In this document: positions 16,019 to 25,061 of the stretch, in pieces
How the letters are laid out: the number at the start of each line of letters is the position of its first letter
Position numbering within the stretch: position 1 is the first letter of the stretch
DNA from: Armatimonadota bacterium
GTDB taxonomy: Bacteria; Armatimonadota; Zipacnadia; UBA1398; JAKPQA01
Assembly: GCA_029547025.1 (NCBI GenBank)
Contig: JAKPQA010000098.1
Coordinates: 1 to 43,632, forward strand
Direction: 5' to 3'
Length of the DNA: 43,632 nucleotides
The notes under the pieces: model-generated
Told to the model about the DNA's origin: nothing
The model's database searches: none
The model's input: only the letters and a program-made list of their open reading frames with translations
Position numbers and translations under genes: made by a program

Positions 16019-17041
16019 GTGCGCGAGCCGCGGGCCCCGGAGCCTCCACTGTGGGACGACGTGGTTCTCCGGACCCAGTGGACACTCGCTGCCGCAAGCC
16101 TCGCCCTGTGTGCCCTAATGGCATACGCGTACGCGGTGCGGCCGCCGGGTTGGGCGGCGCTCACCCAGTACCCGGCCGGCTTCTGGATCTTCCCCGGCCT
16201 GGTCCTCTGCGCGTTCAGCCATTCACGGCGGAGGACGCTCCGAACGGCCATTACTCTCGTCGCATGGCTGGTGTTCGTGCTGGTGCTGGCCGAAGAGCCT
16301 CGCGCGCTGTGGACGGCGTTCCGCCCGTGGCCCGACCCCGCGTGGGTCGTCGCGCGGCAGGACGGGCAGGGGCTTCGCGTGGTGGGCCTGAACTGCAAGG
16401 CGCGCCGCGCGGCTTCGGTCGAGGAGGCCCTTACCTACGAGCCCGACGTGGTGCTCTTGCAGGAGGCGCCGACAGCGGAGGTCCTCGACGAGGTCGCGGC
16501 GCGCCACCCGGGCTACGAGGCCCTCACGCGTGGGGAGCTCGCCATCGTGTCCCGTGGCCACCTGACGTCCGTTCCGGTCGATCCGCCGCTCGAGGACTTC
16601 GTCCTGGCGGCGGACCTGGTCGCCGCCGGCCGTCGGCTGATCGTAGCCAGCGTTCATTTCAGTGTGCCCTTCCGGGGCATGGACTTCTGGCGGGCGGAGA
16701 CGCGCCACGAGGCACGCCTGGTGTGGGAGGACCATCACCGGCAGGTCGAACTGCTGGCCCAGTGGGTCCGCACCCTCGACCCCGCCACCCCCCTGATCGT
16801 GGGCGGCGACATGAACACTGCGGCCGGCGACAGCCTCCTCCGCGACATGCCGGCCAGGCTGGCCGATACCTTCCGCATCGCCGGCATCGGCTGGGGCAAC
16901 ACCGTCCGGAACCGCAAGCCGTTCTTGCGGGTGGACTACATCTGGGCGGACACGCGCCTTCGTCCGGTAACCGTCGTGGCGCGGCGAACCGAACACTCGG
17001 ACCACCGTGCCGTTGTCGCCGACCTCGTATGGGCCCAGTGA
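16019..17041 (+). CDS. Membrane-anchored EEP-fold hydrolase, copy 2
   Basis: 340 codons from GTG 16019-16021, one base after the previous stop. GGGGGG precedes it; an ATG at 15989 overlapping the first gene is possible. The order of parts matches copy 1: membrane segments (LAAASLALCALMAYAYAV, YPAGFWIFPGLVLCAFS, TAITLVAWLVFVLVLAE), the EEPRALWTAFRPWP linker, then the EEP domain. Domain residues are Asn in VVGLNCKA, Glu in VLLQEAPTAE, GGDMNTAAGD, VDYIWAD and HSDHRAV. The alignment over the whole length shows a tandem duplication that has since diverged. Both copies keep their catalytic residues, so both may be active, on the outer or inner face depending on topology. Confidence 0.87.
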   Translation: MREPRAPEPPLWDDVVLRTQWTLAAASLALCALMAYAYAVRPPGWAALTQYPAGFWIFPGLVLCAFSHSRRRTLRTAITLVAWLVFVLVLAEEPRALWTAFRPWPDPAWVVARQDGQGLRVVGLNCKARRAASVEEALTYEPDVVLLQEAPTAEVLDEVAARHPGYEALTRGELAIVSRGHLTSVPVDPPLEDFVLAADLVAAGRRLIVASVHFSVPFRGMDFWRAETRHEARLVWEDHHRQVELLAQWVRTLDPATPLIVGGDMNTAAGDSLLRDMPARLADTFRIAGIGWGNTVRNRKPFLRVDYIWADTRLRPVTVVARRTEHSDHRAVVADLVWAQ

Positions 17042-17097
17042 CCGGCCAGGCGGGCGCCGCATCCGTTTCGCGCCGCCGGATCCCCCCTGAGACGGGG

Positions 17098-18453
17098 CTA
17101 GCGCTCGTCGGCCGTCGGCGCATCCCGGGGCTGCAGCGCATAGGTGCGGAACCACGCGAGCCCTGCGGCCACGAACACAGCCGCCATCGGGCCCGCCAGG
17201 CGCGGACCCGATGCACTCGTGGTCCCCAGTCCACCCACGAGCAGGCCCCCGAGGCCGAGTCCGGCCAGTTGGGCGACCTTCACGAAGAACCCCTGCACGC
17301 CGAAGTAGAGTGCCTCGCGCCGCGTCCCCGTCTGATCTTCGTCGTAATCGATCACGTCGGCCAGAAGCGTGTACGGGATGACGAACATGATGCCCGTTGG
17401 GATGCCCGCCACGGCCATGAGCACCATGGCTTGGTGAAGCCCTGTGCCGGCGTCCCCCACCAGGCCAACGAGCGGCAGCAGGGGGGCGGTGAGGCAGAAG
17501 AGCCCTAGCCCTGCCCGGTACAGCCGTGCTTTGCCATATCGGACCGCGAGCCGAGGGATCACCGGGAACAGAAGCGCTCCGACCCCGATCGCGCAGCCCA
17601 TGAGGGTCCCCATGGCCGCCGCGGCCTGTCCCTTGGGCACCTCGAACACGGTCATGATGAAGAACGGCAGCGAGTAGAGCAGCAGTCGCAGGCCGACCCA
17701 GAACAGCGCGAAGCTCGGCAAGTAGTGCCGGAAGTGGGGGTTCGCCAGGGCCGTGCGGACCGCGGCGACAATCGGCAGGGCCGGGCGTTCGGGCGCGGCC
17801 TGTTCGAGTCGGTGTAGGCCCGTCGCAAGTGTGACGCCTCCGGTTGCGAGCGTGACACCCGCCAAGACCAGCCCCATACCCCCGAACCCCAGCGCGGGCA
17901 CCGCAGCAAGCTGTCCCGCGCCCGTGCTCCCGAGCGCGACCCCGAGCACGTTGAAGAAGGCCATCCAGCCCATCGCCCTCGTGCGATCGCCGACCGATCG
18001 AGCCAAGTCGGGCAGCCAGGCGAGATAGGGCACCATGTAGGCCGTGAAGGCCATGACGAACAGCGTGGCTGAGGCCGTCAAGGCCAGCAGGTTCGCCACG
18101 GATGGCGACGGTGTGAGCGGCAGCCACATCAGCGCGAAGAACAGGCACATGGGGGGCAGTGTGGCCGCGAGCACGGGGGCCCGGCGGCCCCAACGGGTGC
18201 GGATCCGGTCCGTCCAGTACCCGACCAGTGGGTCGAGGAACGCATCGAGGAAGCGTCCGACCCCCACGGCGAAGGTGGCGGCGCCGATGCTGAGGTAGGG
18301 CCCGCCGGTGTCGGGGTCATGTGTGGCGTAGAACGCCACGAGCAGTGTCAGCATGGCTTCCATGAGCGCAGAGGCCCCAAAGTGCCCCAGCCCATAGGCA
18401 GCCATGCCGCCCGTTGTGATCCGCCGATCCCGGCACACGCTGGCGTCGGCCAT
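17098..18453 (-). CDS. GPH-type (MFS) sugar/cation symporter
   Basis: 451 codons from ATG 18451-18453 with GAGGGG a few bases upstream. About 12 membrane helices are visible. The segment DAFLDPLVGYWTDRIRTRWGRR is the hallmark of glycoside-pentoside-hexuronide symporters (Asp-Pro-x-x-Gly-x-x-x-Asp with a basic loop). VIDYDEDQTGTRREALYFGVQ in the C-terminal half is also typical. GPH transporters bring in sugars or glycosides with protons or sodium; the substrate cannot be told from sequence. It converges on the second EEP gene with a 56-bp gap. Confidence 0.93.
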   Translation of the reverse strand: MADASVCRDRRITTGGMAAYGLGHFGASALMEAMLTLLVAFYATHDPDTGGPYLSIGAATFAVGVGRFLDAFLDPLVGYWTDRIRTRWGRRAPVLAATLPPMCLFFALMWLPLTPSPSVANLLALTASATLFVMAFTAYMVPYLAWLPDLARSVGDRTRAMGWMAFFNVLGVALGSTGAGQLAAVPALGFGGMGLVLAGVTLATGGVTLATGLHRLEQAAPERPALPIVAAVRTALANPHFRHYLPSFALFWVGLRLLLYSLPFFIMTVFEVPKGQAAAAMGTLMGCAIGVGALLFPVIPRLAVRYGKARLYRAGLGLFCLTAPLLPLVGLVGDAGTGLHQAMVLMAVAGIPTGIMFVIPYTLLADVIDYDEDQTGTRREALYFGVQGFFVKVAQLAGLGLGGLLVGGLGTTSASGPRLAGPMAAVFVAAGLAWFRTYALQPRDAPTADER

Positions 18454-18575
18454 AGCCCCTCGGAGTTCGGCCCGCGCCGGTCCGGACCTGCCTCCGGCGA
18501 GGCCCTCGGGTCATTCCGCGCGAACTCTTGAGCCCACGGAGCGCACCAAAGGCCGTGCGACGGGAGGGACTCATC

Positions 18576-18941
18576 GTGAGCTACTCACCGCAGGCCCCCG
18601 GGGCCATGCCGCCGCAGTGGACACCGTCCCATGTGCCTACCTCTGATGCCAACCGTCCACTCATCATCGCGCTCATTGTGGTGGGCTGCCTACTCCTGTT
18701 GGCCATCGGCGGGTGTATGGTCCTTGGCTTCCATCTGGCGCGCCAGGCCCAAAGGGCAACTGAGAGCATCACCCAGACCATGGTGCCCCTGATGGAGACG
18801 CAGACCGAGCAGGAGATACAGCGCCTGGAGCGGCGGCTCGATGCCACGTCGGCTGGTTCTCCCGAGCGCGCAGACCTCGAGCGGCAGTTGCGCGCCATGC
18901 GCGAGTTGCGGGACTCGCTCAAGGAGCGTCCGACGCGGTGA
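18576..18941 (+). CDS. Small single-pass membrane protein with coiled coil
   Basis: 121 codons from GTG 18576-18578, with GGAGGG seven bases upstream. The N-terminal 40 residues are polar and proline-rich (SYSPQAPGAMPPQWTP). One membrane helix follows (LIIALIVVGCLLLLAIGGCMVLGF), then an acidic/basic helix (TEQEIQRLERRLDA ... RADLERQLRAMRELRDSL) likely to form a coiled coil. The family is not recognised. It diverges from the GPH transporter gene. Confidence 0.65.
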   Translation: MSYSPQAPGAMPPQWTPSHVPTSDANRPLIIALIVVGCLLLLAIGGCMVLGFHLARQAQRATESITQTMVPLMETQTEQEIQRLERRLDATSAGSPERADLERQLRAMRELRDSLKERPTR

Positions 18942-18981
18942 GCCCCCTCCGCGGGCGGCCGCGTGCGGGGCCCGCTGACCC

Positions 18982-19920
18982 TCATCGGCCCCCGCAGTCC
19001 CTGTCGGTCCCCCGGAGCAGGCCCAATGCATGGGGCAGAACGGGAATCAGCACACCCAGGTTCTCGCGCGAGCCCTGGGGGCTCCCGGGTAGATTCACGA
19101 TGAGCGTCGCCCCGCGTGTGCCGGAGATGCCGCGGGACAGCATGGCCCTCGGGGTCACCCGTAGACTGGCGGCCCGCATGGCCTCATCGAGTCCCGGGGC
19201 CAAGCGTTCGACCACCTGTCGGGTGGCCTCGGGCGTCACGTCCCGGGGCGCGAAACCCGTGCCGCCTGCCGTCAGGATCAGATCCAGCCCCCGCTCGCAC
19301 AGATCGATCAGGGCCTGGCAGATCTGATCGATGTCATCAGGCACAACCCGCGCGTCGGCCACCCGCGACTGGAGCGCTTCTTCGACCATCTGCTTCAGAG
19401 CCGGCCCCGTCTCGTCAGGCCGCTCGCCCGAAGCGCTCCGGTCGCTCACCGTGACCAGGCCCACCTGAAACAACGCGCGCGGAACCAGTGCCCGAATCTC
19501 GATCGCATCGCCGGGGCGCACGGGGCCGCCCTGGACTGCCGTGAAGAACAACCCCGCCTTGGGCATGATGCACTCGCCGGTGATCTCCTGGATGGCGCAG
19601 GGGTCGTGGCAGATCTTGCCTCGCTGAGTCAGCTCGAGCTCAGCGGAGACCCCCACGCGGATCCGGGACCCGAGCCCCAGGGCTTCGGTGTCCAGACCGG
19701 AGGAGACCAGGTTTTCGCCGAACGCGCCCGCGCCCACGTCCAGGCCCAGCGCGCGCGCCGCGTCGACTGCCTCCTGCGCCAGCAGGCTCACCTGGCGGTG
19801 CCCCGGCCCGGCATGAGCGTCGCCCTCCAGGCCGTGACCGGCCACGACCTGGGCCGTCTCAGCCGGTGACTTGCAGATACCTCTGACCTCCGAGCGGCAC
19901 ACGGCCACCACGTGGGCCAC
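18982..19920 (-). CDS. MOSC domain fused to MogA/MoaB domain
   Basis: 312 codons from GTG 19918-19920, with GGAGG about 10 bases upstream. An overlapping GTG at 19927-19929 sits inside the ribosome-binding site. Residues 1-150 form a MOSC domain (RGICKSP, HGLEGDAHAG, GAFGENLVSSG, ICHDPCAIQEITG). MOSC proteins bind or deliver sulfur-loaded molybdenum cofactor. Residues 160-310 form a MogA/MoaB domain (GLVTVSDRSASGERPDETGP, TAGGTGFAPRDVTPEA, ISGTRGATLIVNLPGSPQG). MogA adenylates molybdopterin before metal insertion. The gene abuts moaC, so the pair forms a molybdenum cofactor operon. Such fusions exist in other bacteria. Confidence 0.93.
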   Translation of the reverse strand: MAHVVAVCRSEVRGICKSPAETAQVVAGHGLEGDAHAGPGHRQVSLLAQEAVDAARALGLDVGAGAFGENLVSSGLDTEALGLGSRIRVGVSAELELTQRGKICHDPCAIQEITGECIMPKAGLFFTAVQGGPVRPGDAIEIRALVPRALFQVGLVTVSDRSASGERPDETGPALKQMVEEALQSRVADARVVPDDIDQICQALIDLCERGLDLILTAGGTGFAPRDVTPEATRQVVERLAPGLDEAMRAASLRVTPRAMLSRGISGTRGATLIVNLPGSPQGSRENLGVLIPVLPHALGLLRGTDRDCGGR

Positions 19921-19925
19921 GGACG

Positions 19926-20399
19926 TCACTCCTCCCGGCGGATATCCCCGCTCGAACCGCCCGATTTCTCGAGCAGCCGGATCTCGCCGATGACCATCCA
20001 CCTGTCAATGGCCTTGCACATGTCGACCACGGTCAATGCGGCCACCGCGACCGCAGCGAGTGCCTCCATCTCGGCGCCCGTTTGGCCCACACAGGCCACC
20101 GAGGCGGAGATGGTCAGACCGTCCTCCGCCGGCAGGATCTCGACACTGACATGGGTCAGACGGAGCGGGTGACAGAGGGGAATCAGAGTCGGCGTCTGCT
20201 TCGCCGCCATAATGCCGGCGATCCGGGCGGTCTCGATGACGCTGCCTTTGGGCACGCGGCCGCCCGAGATGGCCGCCAGAGCCTCGGGCGACATACGGAC
20301 GCAGCCGGCGGCCTTCGCCACCCGAGTGGTGACCGGCTTACCGGAGACGTCCACCATCCGGGCCCTGCCTCGTTCATCCTCGTGGGTGAGCGACTCCAC
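19926..20399 (-). CDS. moaC: Cyclic pyranopterin monophosphate synthase MoaC
   Basis: 157 codons from GTG 20397-20399 with GGGAG just upstream. MoaC completes the first step of molybdenum cofactor synthesis, after the radical-SAM enzyme MoaA. Motifs are in order: [23 protein letters not shown] at the N-terminus, [67 protein letters not shown], and [12 protein letters not shown] at the end. Its stop overlaps a possible start of the MOSC-MogA gene. moaA, moaE and moaD are not in the window. Confidence 0.97.
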   Translation of the reverse strand: MESLTHEDERGRARMVDVSGKPVTTRVAKAAGCVRMSPEALAAISGGRVPKGSVIETARIAGIMAAKQTPTLIPLCHPLRLTHVSVEILPAEDGLTISASVACVGQTGAEMEALAAVAVAALTVVDMCKAIDRWMVIGEIRLLEKSGGSSGDIRREE

Positions 20400-20597
20400 G
20401 CCCCGCTCCCTTCGCCGTGCACCGGCGTTGACACTCGTGGAAGCCCAATCCTACAATCCTGGCCAGTCCGTGCGAGTCCCCGATCCGCGCGAGGTTCTCC
20501 GGACGGCGGTCCCGCGAGGTGGAGCGTCCCGCGTGTCCCTTTTCCCAGACCAATGCCGGGCAGGTTCATGGGTACCTCCCGGGTGGGAGGCTAGGTT
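20400..20597. other. Intergenic before pheT
   Basis: The 197-bp divergent gap ends in GGGTGGGAGG, the ribosome-binding site of pheT. It contains a CTCCCGGGTGGGAG inverted repeat over that site and a run TGTCCCTTTT at about 20533-20543. T-box-like features were considered and not accepted (see rejected list). Confidence 0.35.
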
Positions 20598-22679
20598 GTG
20601 CAGGTTCCCCTGGACTGGCTCAAGCAGTATGTAAGTTGGGATCTTCCCACCGCCAAGCTCGCCGATCTGATCAACATGACCGGGCTCGAAGTCGAGGCGA
20701 TCGAGTCCTTCGAGGGTCGTGGGGGATTCGCCGACACGGTCCTGGCGACCTATGTGACGCCCAATCGTGGCGACTGGCTCTCCATGGTGGGCGTGGCGCG
20801 GGAGGTCGCGGCGGCTCTCGATACGGGCTACCGGCCGCCACAGCCTACCGGCCTCCATGGGAGTCTACCGGCCGATACCCGGTACACCGTCCGCATCGAC
20901 GACGCGGACCTTTGCCCCCGCTATGTTGGGCTCCTGGTGACCGGCGTCCGGATTGGGCCGTCGCCCGACTGGTTGGCGAATCGCGTCGAGTCGGCTGGTG
21001 TTCGATCCATCAACAACGTAGTCGATATCACCAACTTCGTGATGCTTGAGTTGGGGCAGCCGCTCCATGCGTTCGATTTCGCCAAACTCCGGGGGCCCGG
21101 CATCGTGGTCCGCTGCGCTCGTCCGGGCGAGTCGATCCAGACCATCGATGGCAAGGAGAGAGCCCTCAACCGGCGCGACCTGGTCATCGCGGATGCCGAG
21201 GTCCCCGTGGCCATCGCGGGAGTCATGGGTGGCCTTGCCACCGAGGTGGGCGAGTCCACGACGCGGGTGCTCATCGAGTCGGCGCACTTCAGGCCACTCT
21301 CGGTTCGCCACACTGCGGCGCGTCACGGCATGTCCACGGGCGCCTCGTTCCGGTTCGAGCGGCACGTCGATCCCGAAGGCTGCCTCGCCGCCGCCTGGCG
21401 CGCCGCCGAGCTCATGGTCGAGGTGTGCGGTGGGCGAGTCGAGTGTGCGGCCGTCGATGCCTACCCCAACCGCCCAACCCCGCGCGTTGTCTCGGTTCGC
21501 CCGGCGCGGGTCAACCGTGTGTTGGGCACCGACTTGTCGGCGAAGCAAATGGCCGACTGCTTCCGCCGCCTGGGGATGACGGTGGAGCTGGCGGACACGA
21601 TCCACATCGTGGTGCCGTCCTACCGATCCGACCTCGAGCAGGAGATCGACCTGATCGAGGAAGTCGCACGCATTCATGGCTACGACTCCATCGCTGAGAC
21701 GCTCCCGCGCACTGAGACCATGGCCGGGAGGAGACTTCCGCCCCAGCGGACGACGGATCTGGTTCGCGAGACCCTTGTCGCCAGCGGGCTATCGGAAGCC
21801 TGGACCTTCAGTTTGGTGGCTCCGGATGCCATCGACCGCCTTGCGCTTGGCGCCGATGACCCGCGCCAGCGGGCCATCGCGGTCTCGAACCCACTCACGG
21901 CCGATGCCTCAGCTCTGCGGACCATGCTGGCGCCCTGCCTGCTGCAGGTGGCCGAGCGCAACGCCCGGTACCGGAACACCGATCTGGCGTTGTTCGAGGT
22001 CGGACGCGTGTATCGGCCGGGCACTGACGGGGAGGGGCCCACAGAGCGGCGCGCGGTGTGCATTCTGCTGACGGGACGAACGGGCCTCACGGGCTGGAAC
22101 GTCCCGGCCGAGGCGTCACGCGCGGACTTCTACGCACTCAAGGCCATCGTCGAATCGCTCACCAACGAGCTCTCCGGCGGCGACATTGCCATCCGCCCGG
22201 CAGAGGGGATGCCCTTCCGGCCTGGTGCCTGCGCGGCGGTGTTCTGGGGCGATGACGAGATCGGCCGCTTTGGTGCGCTCCACCCCAAGGTCCAGTCGGG
22301 CTACGACCTGCCGAACGAGGTGTTCCTGGCCGAGATCGACATCGAGGGGTTTGTCGGCAGGCCTCGTCCCGTGCCACGCTACCAGCCGATTCCCCGGTTC
22401 CCAGATGTGACACGCGATCTGGCGTTGGTGCTCGACCACGCTATCACCAGTGCCCAGGTCGAGGGCGTGATCCGTGCGGCCGGCGGGCCGCATCTGGTGC
22501 AGGCTGAGGTCTTTGATGTCTTCGAGGGCGCCCAGGTCGGCGCGGGCAAGAAGAGCATTGCCTACTCGCTTCGTTTCCGGTCTCCGGAGGGCACGCTGAC
22601 CGACGAACAGGTGAGCGAGGCCATCGACTCCATCTGTGCGGCGCTGGCTGCCGAGCTGGGCGCGACGCTGCGAGCCTAG
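20598..22679 (+). CDS. pheT: Phenylalanine-tRNA ligase beta subunit, short form
   Basis: 693 codons from GTG 20598-20600 behind a GGGAGG ribosome-binding site. The beta subunit pairs with PheS to charge tRNA-Phe. Visible parts are the N-terminal VPLDWLKQYVSW ... TGLEVEAIE, TPNRGDWLSMVGVAREVAA (residues 54-72), and the B3/B4 region with NNVVDITNFVMLELGQPLHAFD. B5 follows (RVNRVLGTDL...EQEIDLIEEVARIHGYD), and the C-terminal anticodon-binding domain is PIPRFPDVTRDLALVLD ... SLRFRSPEGTLTDEQV. The tRNA-binding OB domain (B2), normally about 100 residues between GLEVE and TPNR, is missing; here only 20 residues separate them. pheS is not adjacent. The rest is intact. Confidence 0.95.
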   Translation: MQVPLDWLKQYVSWDLPTAKLADLINMTGLEVEAIESFEGRGGFADTVLATYVTPNRGDWLSMVGVAREVAAALDTGYRPPQPTGLHGSLPADTRYTVRIDDADLCPRYVGLLVTGVRIGPSPDWLANRVESAGVRSINNVVDITNFVMLELGQPLHAFDFAKLRGPGIVVRCARPGESIQTIDGKERALNRRDLVIADAEVPVAIAGVMGGLATEVGESTTRVLIESAHFRPLSVRHTAARHGMSTGASFRFERHVDPEGCLAAAWRAAELMVEVCGGRVECAAVDAYPNRPTPRVVSVRPARVNRVLGTDLSAKQMADCFRRLGMTVELADTIHIVVPSYRSDLEQEIDLIEEVARIHGYDSIAETLPRTETMAGRRLPPQRTTDLVRETLVASGLSEAWTFSLVAPDAIDRLALGADDPRQRAIAVSNPLTADASALRTMLAPCLLQVAERNARYRNTDLALFEVGRVYRPGTDGEGPTERRAVCILLTGRTGLTGWNVPAEASRADFYALKAIVESLTNELSGGDIAIRPAEGMPFRPGACAAVFWGDDEIGRFGALHPKVQSGYDLPNEVFLAEIDIEGFVGRPRPVPRYQPIPRFPDVTRDLALVLDHAITSAQVEGVIRAAGGPHLVQAEVFDVFEGAQVGAGKKSIAYSLRFRSPEGTLTDEQVSEAIDSICAALAAELGATLRA

Positions 22680-22762
22680 CTGGGCTGGCATCGCCAACGC
22701 AGCCGTGCTGACGGGCGGCGCGGGACCGTGCCTGCACAGGCACCGGGCGTAGGAGCACTGGC

Positions 22763-23668
22763 GTGCCCATGCACATCGATCAGGCCACCCAGCTCTTCAT
22801 CGACCACCTTGTCGTGGAGCGCCAGAGCTCGCCCCACACGATCGCCGCCTACGCCGGCGACCTGGCGGACCTGGCGGCGTTCGTCGTCGGCGAGGACGCG
22901 GCCGGCGGGCTGGAGCTGCTCACCTCTGACCGCTGCCTTCGCTACGCACACTCGCTGCGGACCCGCGGGCTCGAACCCGCCACCATCGCCCGCAGACTGA
23001 GCGCGGCACGGAGCTTCACCAAGTACCTGGTCGCGGAAGGCCATCTCAACGAGCTTCCCTTCGCGTCGGTTCCCATCCCCAAGCGCCCTGGCCGCTTGCC
23101 CTTCACACTTTCCGTCGATGACGTCAAGCGTCTGCTGGCTCAGCCCGACGGCGATGAGCCCGTGCAGCAACGCGATCGCTGCGTGCTCACCGTGCTCTAC
23201 TCGAGCGGCATGCGTGTCTCCGAGCTCATCGGGCTCAGGATGGGCGACGTGGCGTTCGAAGGGGGCTTTGTCCGTTGCCGGGGCAAGGGAGGCAAGGAGC
23301 GGATGGTCCCCTTGGGCCGCGTGGCGCTGGCGGAGCTCGACCTCTACCTCCTCAGGAGTCGGCCAGCATTGGTCTCTTCGCCCAGCGAGTCCGCTCTATT
23401 CGTGTCAAACCGGGGCCGTCGCTTCTCGCGCTCGGGTTTGTTTTACCTCGTGAAGCGCCATGCGCTGCGTGCGGGCCTCGACTCGACCCGAATCAGCCCA
23501 CACACGCTGCGGCACTCCTTCGCGACGCACCTACTCGAGGGCGGCGCCAGCCTCCGGGCCATCCAGGAGATGCTCGGCCATGCCAACATTGCCACGACGG
23601 AGCTCTATACCCACGTCACCGCCGAGTTCCTCCGCGAGGAGTACTCGCTGACCCACCCCCGAGCCTGA
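22763..23668 (+). CDS. xerD: Tyrosine recombinase XerC/XerD family
   Basis: 301 codons from GTG 22763-22765 with GGAG upstream. XerC/XerD resolve chromosome dimers at dif sites. The N-terminal SAM-like DNA-binding domain (FIDHLVVERQSSPHTIAAYAGDL) is followed by the catalytic domain. Its active residues are Arg in YSSGMRVSELIGL, Lys in GKGGKERMVPLG, His-x-x-Arg in HTLRHSFATHLLEGGASLRAIQEMLGH, and Tyr in TELYTHV. XerD is favoured over XerC mainly by length and the ISPHTLRHSFATHLLEGG stretch. It is not flanked by phage genes, so a housekeeping role is likely. It sits 83 bp after pheT on the same strand. Confidence 0.93.
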   Translation: MPMHIDQATQLFIDHLVVERQSSPHTIAAYAGDLADLAAFVVGEDAAGGLELLTSDRCLRYAHSLRTRGLEPATIARRLSAARSFTKYLVAEGHLNELPFASVPIPKRPGRLPFTLSVDDVKRLLAQPDGDEPVQQRDRCVLTVLYSSGMRVSELIGLRMGDVAFEGGFVRCRGKGGKERMVPLGRVALAELDLYLLRSRPALVSSPSESALFVSNRGRRFSRSGLFYLVKRHALRAGLDSTRISPHTLRHSFATHLLEGGASLRAIQEMLGHANIATTELYTHVTAEFLREEYSLTHPRA

Positions 23669-23688
23669 AGGCGCCCCGCGCGATCGTC

Positions 23689-23703
23689 CCAGGCCATGCC
23701 TGG
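23689..23703. terminator. Hairpin between convergent xerD and Gfo/Idh genes
   Basis: CCAGGC-CAT-GCCTGG is a perfect 6-bp stem inside the 56-bp gap between two converging genes. There is no T-run, so it is only a possible terminator. Confidence 0.3.
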
Positions 23704-23724
23704 CTGGTCGGGAGCAGCGTGGGG

Positions 23725-25041
23725 CTAGATGCGTGTCGGGAGCTCGTAGCCATTCCGCCTGGGGCGATCGAGGTGTGAGTTGGCCTCGTCGTCACCAATG
23801 AACTGTTCGGCTACCGGGTCCCAGTGCAGTCGCCTGCCAAGCAGCCGGGCGATGTTCCCCAGGTGGCAGATGCTAGCGCTCCGGTGGCCGATCTCCACAT
23901 CGGCGATGCACCGCTCGCGCGTCCGGATGCACTGCAGCCAGTTGCCGATGTGGTCGTCACTCTGGGCGAGGTGCACCTCGTGCTCGGCCAGGGGGTCCTG
24001 CGTCGCCTCGGGCGGATCGGAGGTGAACTGGCCTCGGTCGATGGTGATCGTCCCATGCTCCCCCTCGAATATGGCGCCGCCGCCCGGTCCGTTCCCGAGC
24101 TCCATCACCGTCCCGTTGGCGTAGCGGAAGAACACCTTCGGCTGGGCGCAGATCCGGTTGCCTCGATCGCGCGGGGCCGGATGCCGGTACGTGGGCGGGC
24201 TCAGCGGTTCGCCCTCGGTCCACAGCTCGACCGGTCCCGTCTCATCGGTGCCCAGCGCCCACTGCACCTGATCGAACCCGTGGCTGCCCCACCCCGTCAT
24301 TTCGCCGCCCGAGAAGTCCCGAAAGGACAGCCAGCCGGGGTTCGCGCGGGGCGTGTAGAGATCGATGTGATAGGGCACCAGCGGCGCCGGGCCGCACCAC
24401 ATATCCCAGTCGAGCCCGTCCGGCACCGGTTGAGCGGGGAGGCCGTTCTTCCACGGGCTGGGGTAGTTGCTGGCGATGACGCGTCGAATCGCCCCCACGC
24501 GTCCGCTGCGGATGAACTCGCAGCCGCGCCGATTCCTCGCGTCCGAGCGCTGCTGGCTGCCCGTCTGGAACACCCGGGAGTGCTTCCGGACGGCGCGGAC
24601 GATGAGCCGTCCCTCGCGAACGGTCAGGCTCATCGGCTTCTCGACGTAGAGGTCCTTACCCGCTTGGCATGCGTGGATGCAGATGAGCCCGCGCCACTGC
24701 TCCGGCGTGGCGGTCATAACGGCGTCGATGTCGTCCCGCTCCAGCAGGTTGCGGTAGTCGCGGTAGGCCTCGGCGTTGTACTTCCCCGCGACCTCCCGTG
24801 CCCGCGGCCCGTTCACATCCGCCACGGCCACGAGCCGCGCATCCTGGTGCCGGGCGAGCCCCCCGAGCAGAGAGCCGCCCTGCCGCCCCACGCCGATAGC
24901 ACCGATGCCGATGGTGTCGTTCGGCCCCGGTGACGCCAGCGCTCGTGCCGACACGACTGCGGGCAAGGCGACCCCGGCGGCGGTCCAGGCGGCGCAGCTC
25001 CGCAGCATCTGCCGGCGGGTCGAACGGCGTCCAGGCTCCAT
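23725..25041 (-). CDS. Tat-exported Gfo/Idh/MocA-family oxidoreductase
   Basis: 438 codons from ATG 25039-25041. The N-terminus (RRSTRRQMLRSCAAWTAAGVALPAVVS) has a twin-arginine-type export signal. A Rossmann fold follows (IGIGAIGVGRQGGSLLGGLA), then AVADVNG, the DIDAVMTATPEQWRG stretch and the family motif LYVEKPMSL. The C-terminal beta-sheet domain includes GWLSFRDFSGGEMTGWGSHGFDQVQWALG. These enzymes oxidise or reduce sugars and inositols with NAD(P). Exported members are common in bacteria that degrade complex carbohydrates. The gene precedes a block of secreted glycosidases and may process their products. Confidence 0.92.
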   Translation of the reverse strand: MEPGRRSTRRQMLRSCAAWTAAGVALPAVVSARALASPGPNDTIGIGAIGVGRQGGSLLGGLARHQDARLVAVADVNGPRAREVAGKYNAEAYRDYRNLLERDDIDAVMTATPEQWRGLICIHACQAGKDLYVEKPMSLTVREGRLIVRAVRKHSRVFQTGSQQRSDARNRRGCEFIRSGRVGAIRRVIASNYPSPWKNGLPAQPVPDGLDWDMWCGPAPLVPYHIDLYTPRANPGWLSFRDFSGGEMTGWGSHGFDQVQWALGTDETGPVELWTEGEPLSPPTYRHPAPRDRGNRICAQPKVFFRYANGTVMELGNGPGGGAIFEGEHGTITIDRGQFTSDPPEATQDPLAEHEVHLAQSDDHIGNWLQCIRTRERCIADVEIGHRSASICHLGNIARLLGRRLHWDPVAEQFIGDDEANSHLDRPRRNGYELPTRI

Positions 25042-25061
25042 GGAAATCGGCGCTTCTTTCG

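Noticed and set aside
20400-20597. T-box leader before pheT
   Set aside because: GGTGG and CCGCG fragments and TGTCCCTTTT look T-box-like, but no full T-box sequence, specifier loop or terminator pair can be lined up, and the gap is short.
22728-22743. GTGCCTG/CAGGCAC repeat before xerD as a dif site
   Set aside because: It is short and lacks the 11-6-11 bp layout of dif; more likely a small leader hairpin.
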